Assembly: GCA_007116865.1 (NCBI GenBank)
Contig: SKHR01000151.1
Coordinates: 1 to 10,601 of the forward strand
Length of the DNA stretch: 10,601 bases
Source of the DNA: Marinospirillum sp.
GTDB lineage: Bacteria > Pseudomonadota > Gammaproteobacteria > Pseudomonadales > Halomonadaceae
Direction: 5' to 3'
The notes under the pieces were generated by a model that saw nothing but the letters and a program-made list of their open reading frames with translations, was not told the DNA's origin and did no database searches. The stretch's first letter is position 1. Each line of letters begins with the position of its first letter. The position numbers and the translations under genes are program-made. This document shows, in pieces, positions 7,741-10,601 of the stretch.

Positions 7741-7772
7741 AAAAAGGGCAGTAGGTCTGCATTCTACTGCCC
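7741..7772 (-). terminator. Intrinsic terminator after mgtC
   Basis: A perfect 9-bp stem, GGGCAGTAG (7746-7754) with CTACTGCCC (7764-7772), encloses a 9-nt loop. On the - strand the stem is followed by TTTTT (7745-7741) and then more T-rich sequence. It starts 28 bp after the mgtC stop and should end the mgtE-mgtC transcript. On the + strand there is no T run after the stem, so it is one-directional. Confidence 0.88.
7764..7769 (-). promoter_or_regulatory. Possible glmU -10 element inside the mgtC terminator
   Basis: The - strand reads TAGAAT from 7768 to 7763, one base from consensus TATAAT, about 40 nt before the glmU ATG. No good -35 lies 16-18 bp upstream, so this is weak. I list it because glmU needs a start site and the terminator leaves little room for one. 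Confidence 0.18.
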
Positions 7773-7800
7773 TCCACTCAAAGGAACCAGCCCAAGCAGG

Positions 7801-8520
7801 TCATGCTTCGCGAACATCCCAACCGGCAGAGGTCACCGATGGCTCCAGACTCAAGCGGCCGATCACCTTTTCTACCGCTGGATCATTGCGATCACTGGCC
7901 AGCAGCTGGGCCGCCACCTTGACACGGATCACCTCTGCATCAAGGATGTTTTCACTTTCCAGCTTCTGCAACTGTAAGCCACTGCCGGTGAGTCCTTGCA
8001 GGAGCAAGGCCCGAATATGGGCTTCGTCTTCTTCGCGACACACGATGTCCAGCGTATAGGTCCACCAGACTTCGCCCTGACTGGTTTCAACAGGCTGGCG
8101 ATTGACCAGAATCACCAGCGGACGCAGCAGCATATTGGTGGCCAAAATCACCCCGGCCACCAAGGCCGCCCCCAAATAGTAACCGGCACCGGCCATGACC
8201 CCGATGGCGGCGGAACACCAGAGGGTTGCCGCCGTGTTCAGGCCGCGGATATTGGCGCCTTCTTTCATGATCACACCCGCGCCCAGAAAACCGATCCCTG
8301 AAACCACCTGTGCGGCAACCCGAGTGGGGCTGGCTTCACCGGCATCCCCATCCACCAGCATCGACATCAAGGTGAAGCTGGCTGCCCCCAATGAAACCAG
8401 GGCATTGGTTCTAAGACCGGCCATGCGCTGGCGCCATTGGCGCTCCATGCCCACCAGCGCACCCAGTGCCGACGCAAGGATCAGTGGCAAAAGCAGTGCC
8501 ATTGGATTCATTAAAACCAT
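7801..8520 (-). CDS. mgtC: MgtC/SapB family inner-membrane protein
   Basis: This 239-residue protein has a hydrophobic N-terminal half (about 7-140, some four to five membrane segments) with the MgtC family motifs LGALVGMERQWRQRMAGLRT, VVSGIGFLGAGVIMK and GLNTAATLWCSAAIGVMAG. A soluble C-terminal domain of about 90 residues follows, resembling the ACT-like tail of the long MgtC form (Salmonella MgtC is similar in length). MgtC proteins are tied to growth at low Mg2+ and, in pathogens, to survival in macrophages and control of the F1Fo ATPase. Its position 33 bp after mgtE, in one transcript ending at the terminator near 7750, points to a magnesium role here. The ATG at 8520 is set by AAGGAGG 5 nt upstream; the next ATG, at 8511, would be too far from it. 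Confidence 0.9.
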   Translation of the reverse strand: MVLMNPMALLLPLILASALGALVGMERQWRQRMAGLRTNALVSLGAASFTLMSMLVDGDAGEASPTRVAAQVVSGIGFLGAGVIMKEGANIRGLNTAATLWCSAAIGVMAGAGYYLGAALVAGVILATNMLLRPLVILVNRQPVETSQGEVWWTYTLDIVCREEDEAHIRALLLQGLTGSGLQLQKLESENILDAEVIRVKVAAQLLASDRNDPAVEKVIGRLSLEPSVTSAGWDVREA

Positions 8521-8525
8521 GAGAC

Positions 8526-8532
8526 CCTCCTT
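8526..8532 (-). promoter_or_regulatory. Strong Shine-Dalgarno site that fixes the mgtC start
   Basis: The - strand reads AAGGAGG, a full anti-SD match, 5 nt before the ATG at 8520. It sits in the 33-bp gap after mgtE, so mgtC should be translated efficiently from the shared transcript. Confidence 0.8.
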
Positions 8533-8553
8533 GCAGGCTGACTTGAGCCTGGT

Positions 8554-9981
8554 TTAACCGGCCAACGCCGCAGGAATATCCAGAATCCAGGTCGCCATGC
8601 CAAAGTAGATCACCACACCCACCGCATCAGCGACCGAGGTAATCAAAGGCGCTGAGGCAGTGGCTGGATCAAACTTCAAACGGCTCAGCAAGAATGGCAG
8701 AGACATGCCGATCAGGCTGCCAACCACGACCACCAGCTGCATGGTCAGTGCAACAACCAGCGCAATTTCCATGCCGCCACGCCAGAGGCCCAGGGTTGAG
8801 ACTGCCAGTGCCATGGTGGCACCCAACAGCCCGGCTACTGCCAGCTCACGCAACAACATGCCAGCCCAATCCTTCATCACCACTTCACCGGTCGCCAAAG
8901 CCCGAACCATCAGGGTCGCTGACTGAGAACCGGCATTGCCGCCGCTATCCACCAGCAGGGGCAGGAAAAACACCAGCGCGACATAGGCCTCAATGGTTTC
9001 TTCAAAATAAGCAATCCCGGCACCGGAAAAGATGTTGCCAAACACCAGCAGTACCAGCCAGAACACCCGCTTTTTGTACAGCAGGCTGATGGTGGCATCC
9101 TTCAGACTGGTCGCCATTTGGCCAACGGTGCCCTTGTGACCGGGTTCGACCAGATCACTGACACCCCCCATGCGGTGAAAGTCTTCGTCACCTTCGGCTT
9201 TGACTACGTCCATGGCGTCGTCATAGGTCACAATCCCCGCCAGGCGGTCACCGCCATTCAATACCGGAACCGCCATCAAGTCATACTTGCCGATCAACCG
9301 TGCCGCCTCTTCCTGCGGAGCCTCGGCACGAACAAACACCGGATCGGTGGTCACGAACTGATCCACCCGATCCTCGGGCTCTGCCATGATCAGGTCACGC
9401 AGGGAAACCGTGCCCACCAGTTGGCCTGCTTCATTCAACACATAGGCTTGATAAATGGTTTCGGTGTCTCGTCCAACCTTACGCAGGTGGGCAATCCCCT
9501 GAGCCGCTGTTTGCTCGGCATCCAGGACCGCAAAGTCCGAAGTCATGACTGCACCGACCGTGCCCTCAGCATAGGCTGCCAGCTTCTGGATATCGCGCTG
9601 CTCTTCTTGTGCCATGCGTGGCAAGACATTCAGCTGTAAGGCCGCAGGCAGCTGGTTATAGAAGTCAACCCGCTCATCATGAGACATGGCCTGCAACAGC
9701 TTAGCCACATAAGCAACATCCAGGGTTTCTGCCATTTGCAGTTGCAAGCTCATAGGCAGGTAGCCAAAAATACGTGCGCTTTGTGTCAAAGGCATCAGCG
9801 ATAACAAGGCTTGCAGGCCTTGCTGATCTACCGCCTCGGATAGCAGCAACTCATGCAAGGCTTCGGCAAGGTCTGCCGCGTGGTTCTGCTCTGCTAAACG
9901 CTGCAATGCCTCTGCATTTTGGCTGATGTTGACCGCTGCCAACTCTTTAACCAATGCAAGTTTGTTTTCTTGATTCATCAT
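8554..9981 (-). CDS. mgtE: MgtE magnesium transporter with CBS domains
   Basis: MgtE is a homodimeric inner-membrane Mg2+ channel that closes when cytosolic Mg2+ binds its regulatory domains. The 475 residues show an N-domain (about 1-140, helical repeats), two CBS domains (about 145-203 and 208-266, ending in DEDFHRMGG), a connecting helix and five membrane segments (about 306-326, 334-360, 376-399, 405-430 and 442-468). Signature motifs are PLLVDSGGNAGSQSATLMVRA between TM1 and TM3, and FDPATASAPLITSVAD in TM5, with Asp438 as the likely pore Mg2+ ligand. The frame is open to 10032, but ATG 9981 has AAGGAAGG just upstream and starts the typical N-domain; ATG 9978 is also possible. A second mgtE ends 417 bp upstream. 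The Shine-Dalgarno sequence is in a perfect hairpin. Confidence 0.95.
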   Translation of the reverse strand: MMNQENKLALVKELAAVNISQNAEALQRLAEQNHAADLAEALHELLLSEAVDQQGLQALLSLMPLTQSARIFGYLPMSLQLQMAETLDVAYVAKLLQAMSHDERVDFYNQLPAALQLNVLPRMAQEEQRDIQKLAAYAEGTVGAVMTSDFAVLDAEQTAAQGIAHLRKVGRDTETIYQAYVLNEAGQLVGTVSLRDLIMAEPEDRVDQFVTTDPVFVRAEAPQEEAARLIGKYDLMAVPVLNGGDRLAGIVTYDDAMDVVKAEGDEDFHRMGGVSDLVEPGHKGTVGQMATSLKDATISLLYKKRVFWLVLLVFGNIFSGAGIAYFEETIEAYVALVFFLPLLVDSGGNAGSQSATLMVRALATGEVVMKDWAGMLLRELAVAGLLGATMALAVSTLGLWRGGMEIALVVALTMQLVVVVGSLIGMSLPFLLSRLKFDPATASAPLITSVADAVGVVIYFGMATWILDIPAALAG

Positions 9982-9987
9982 GACCGC

Positions 9988-10013
9988 CTTCCTTAAATAA
10001 ATAATTAAGGAAG
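9988..10013 (-). promoter_or_regulatory. Hairpin that masks the mgtE ribosome binding site
   Basis: On the - strand CTTCCTTAA (10013-10005) pairs perfectly with TTAAGGAAG (9996-9988) around an 8-nt A/T loop. Allowing one bulged G, CGC (10017-10015) can also pair with GCG (9987-9985), giving 12 bp. The 3' arm contains the mgtE Shine-Dalgarno sequence AAGGAAGG, only a few bases before the ATG at 9981. The structure is seen directly; a role in controlling mgtE translation is inference. Confidence 0.55.
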
Positions 10014-10048
10014 CGCGACAAAACCGGCGCAATAATCACCCGTGCAGG

Positions 10049-10077
10049 TTTATATTAAATCCGCAAAGTTTAAGCAA
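10049..10077 (-). promoter_or_regulatory. Possible proximal promoter of mgtE
   Basis: The - strand reads TTGCTT (10077-10072), a 17-bp spacer, then TATAAA (10054-10049). The -10 matches five of six consensus bases and the -35 three of six. A start near 10042 would give a leader of about 60 nt that still includes the SD-masking hairpin. Confidence 0.4.
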
Positions 10078-10155
10078 ATAACGCACACGCAGGCACGCTG
10101 ACTTGCTTTAAGCAGGTTATTATTTCAGTCGTTGGAAAAATCAGTTTGGATAGTG

Positions 10156-10184
10156 CTTGTCAGGGCTTAGAACCAGCTGACAAG
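10156..10184 (-). repeat. Hairpin in the mgtE upstream region
   Basis: CTTGTCAG (10156-10163) and CTGACAAG (10177-10184) form a perfect 8-bp stem with a 13-nt loop. A T run on the - strand comes only about 15 nt later, so it is a poor intrinsic terminator. It may be a leader-RNA structure or part of a repeated element; its role is unknown. Confidence 0.35.
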
Positions 10185-10198
10185 GCTTCAAAGAAGGG

Positions 10199-10279
10199 TC
10201 AGGCTGGCAAAACTCGCTGGCATACGCTATTCAAGCGGAATGTCCCAACGCTGGATGATCGACTTCGCGATTCGTCCAT
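10199..10279 (-). CDS. Possible 26-codon leader ORF upstream of mgtE
   Basis: ATG at 10279 opens a 26-codon frame ending at TGA (10201-10199). It is rich in Ser and Arg (MDESRSRSSSVG...) and ends VLPA. GAGG lies about 13 nt upstream, which is farther than ideal. It would lie on the transcript from the strong promoter at 10371-10343. Short leader ORFs regulate mgtA and mgtC in Salmonella, but this one lacks their proline-rich character. Such an ORF can arise by chance. Confidence 0.15.
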   Translation of the reverse strand: MDESRSRSSSVGTFRLNSVCQRVLPA

Positions 10280-10306
10280 TGGTTTTGTTGCACCTCAATT
10301 AGATTG

Positions 10307-10338
10307 ATAGAAATAAAGCGCCTGATTTATTCAGGCGC
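10307..10338 (-). terminator. Hairpin with T-rich tail after the upstream mgtE
   Basis: GCGCCTGA (10318-10325) and TCAGGCGC (10331-10338) form a perfect 8-bp GC-rich stem with a 5-nt loop. On the - strand it is followed by TTTATTTCTAT, an imperfect T tract. It lies about 60 bp after the stop of the upstream mgtE and is the best candidate for its terminator. The predicted start of the promoter at 10371-10343 falls at the first bases of this stem, so it could instead be a 5'-end hairpin of that transcript. Confidence 0.55.
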
Positions 10339-10342
10339 GCGG

Positions 10343-10371
10343 ATTATAGGCAGGCTTTTTTTACTGGTCAA
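10343..10371 (-). promoter_or_regulatory. Near-consensus sigma70 promoter
   Basis: The - strand reads TTGACC (10371-10366), exactly 17 bp, then TATAAT (10348-10343). The -35 matches five of six bases and the -10 all six, with an A-rich spacer and a G/C-rich stretch after the -10. This is the strongest promoter visible in the window. It lies between the stop of one mgtE and the hairpin at 10338-10318, pointing toward the complete mgtE. A G/C-rich discriminator is often linked to stringent control, but that is inference. Confidence 0.72.
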
Positions 10372-10398
10372 GCGCTTAAACAAACTGTCATTTTATTG

Positions 10399-10601
10399 TC
10401 ATCCTATATTTAGGATTGAAGTGGCGATCGCAAAATAAATCAACACCCCGATAATATCAGCAATAGAGGTCACCAGTGGACCGCTGGCAGTGGCTGGGTC
10501 CCAGCCCAGTTTATTGAGCACAAACGGCAGGCTGGTACCAATGATGCTGCCAGTCACCACGATCGCAAACATGCTGTAGGCCACTACCTGGGCGATATCC
10601 C
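10399..10601 (-). CDS. mgtE: Second MgtE magnesium transporter (C-terminal end only)
   Basis: The frame enters from the right edge of the window and ends at TGA 10401-10399, giving about 66 residues. They match the last two membrane segments of MgtE: VVAYSMFAIVVTGSIIGTSLPFVL, then GWDPATASGPLVTSIADIIG and the final helix ending SILNIG. The pore aspartate in WDPA is kept. Over the last 48 aligned residues about 31 are identical to the complete MgtE downstream, so the two are paralogues of one subfamily. The regulatory domains lie outside the window, so it cannot be said whether the gene is intact. A GTG inside the frame at 10584 is not a real start. Confidence 0.9.
   Translation of the reverse strand, partial: DIAQVVAYSMFAIVVTGSIIGTSLPFVLNKLGWDPATASGPLVTSIADIIGVLIYFAIATSILNIG

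Larger units (their letters stand above)
9982..10398. other. 417-bp intergenic region between two mgtE genes
   Basis: This gap separates the stop of the upstream mgtE from the ATG of the complete one. Reading the - strand it holds, in order, a near-consensus promoter, a hairpin with a T-rich tail, a possible 26-codon ORF, an 8-bp hairpin, a weaker promoter and an SD-masking hairpin. Each is listed separately. I found no match to the M-box (ykoK) magnesium riboswitch core by eye, and no tRNA or other known RNA gene. On the + strand one frame is open over 77 codons but has no clear start. Confidence 0.6.

Noticed and set aside
10022..10051. Imperfect hairpin AAACCGGCGC / GTGCAGGTTT as a terminator
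   Set aside because: The stem has a mismatch and a G-T pair, no gene on the + strand ends nearby, and on the - strand it pairs less well and would block the mgtE leader. It partly overlaps the proximal -10 site and looks fortuitous.
9982..10342. M-box (ykoK) magnesium riboswitch ahead of mgtE
   Set aside because: The gene and leader length suggested it, but by eye the leader lacks the conserved M-box core such as the GGTGAGGCTCC-like segment and the GCTGCTGCCC-like segment. A covariance-model search (Rfam RF00380) would settle it; a significant hit would overturn this.

Overview
The window looks like chromosomal DNA of a gammaproteobacterium. It holds the end of the twitching-motility ATPase gene pilU, a hemCDXY haem cluster of the gammaproteobacterial type, a glmU-glmS pair, and MgtE/MgtC magnesium-transport genes. 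Base composition is moderately GC-rich with compact, closely spaced genes. The protein sequences suggest an aquatic Pseudomonadales/Oceanospirillales-like organism, but the genus cannot be fixed from sequence alone. I see no insertion sequence, tRNA, rRNA, CRISPR array or phage gene.

Layout. Positions 1-357 on the + strand are the last 118 codons of pilU. Everything else with a recognisable function is on the - strand. Reading that strand in its own direction (right to left), the order is: the C-terminal end of one mgtE (10601-10399), a 417-bp gap with promoters and hairpins, a second complete mgtE (9981-8554), mgtC (8520-7801), an intrinsic terminator (7772-7741), glmU (7724-6354), glmS (6343-4499), hemC (4476-3544), hemD (3572-2790), hemX (2773-1631) and hemY (1634-393). 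hemY converges on pilU with only 35 bp between stop codons.

How the genes work together. mgtE and mgtC lie 33 bp apart and form a magnesium-homeostasis unit: a CBS-gated Mg2+ channel plus an MgtC/SapB membrane protein. glmS makes glucosamine-6-phosphate and glmU turns glucosamine-1-phosphate into UDP-GlcNAc, so the pair feeds peptidoglycan and LPS synthesis. hemC and hemD make hydroxymethylbilane and then uroporphyrinogen III, while hemX and hemY encode membrane-anchored partner proteins of the haem pathway. From glmU to hemY the gaps are 10 bp, 22 bp, an overlap, 16 bp and a 4-bp overlap with no terminator visible, so the six genes could be one transcript. Joining glmUS directly to hemCDXY is the most unusual piece of gene order here.

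The richest non-coding part is the gap upstream of the complete mgtE. It has a near-consensus sigma70 promoter, a hairpin right at that promoter's predicted start, a second promoter-like site nearer the gene, and a perfect 9-bp hairpin whose 3' arm is the mgtE Shine-Dalgarno sequence. No wholly new system is evident. The best leads are this mgtE leader, the tandem mgtE pair, and a conserved Tn7 target in glmS whose predicted insertion point falls on the hemC start codon.
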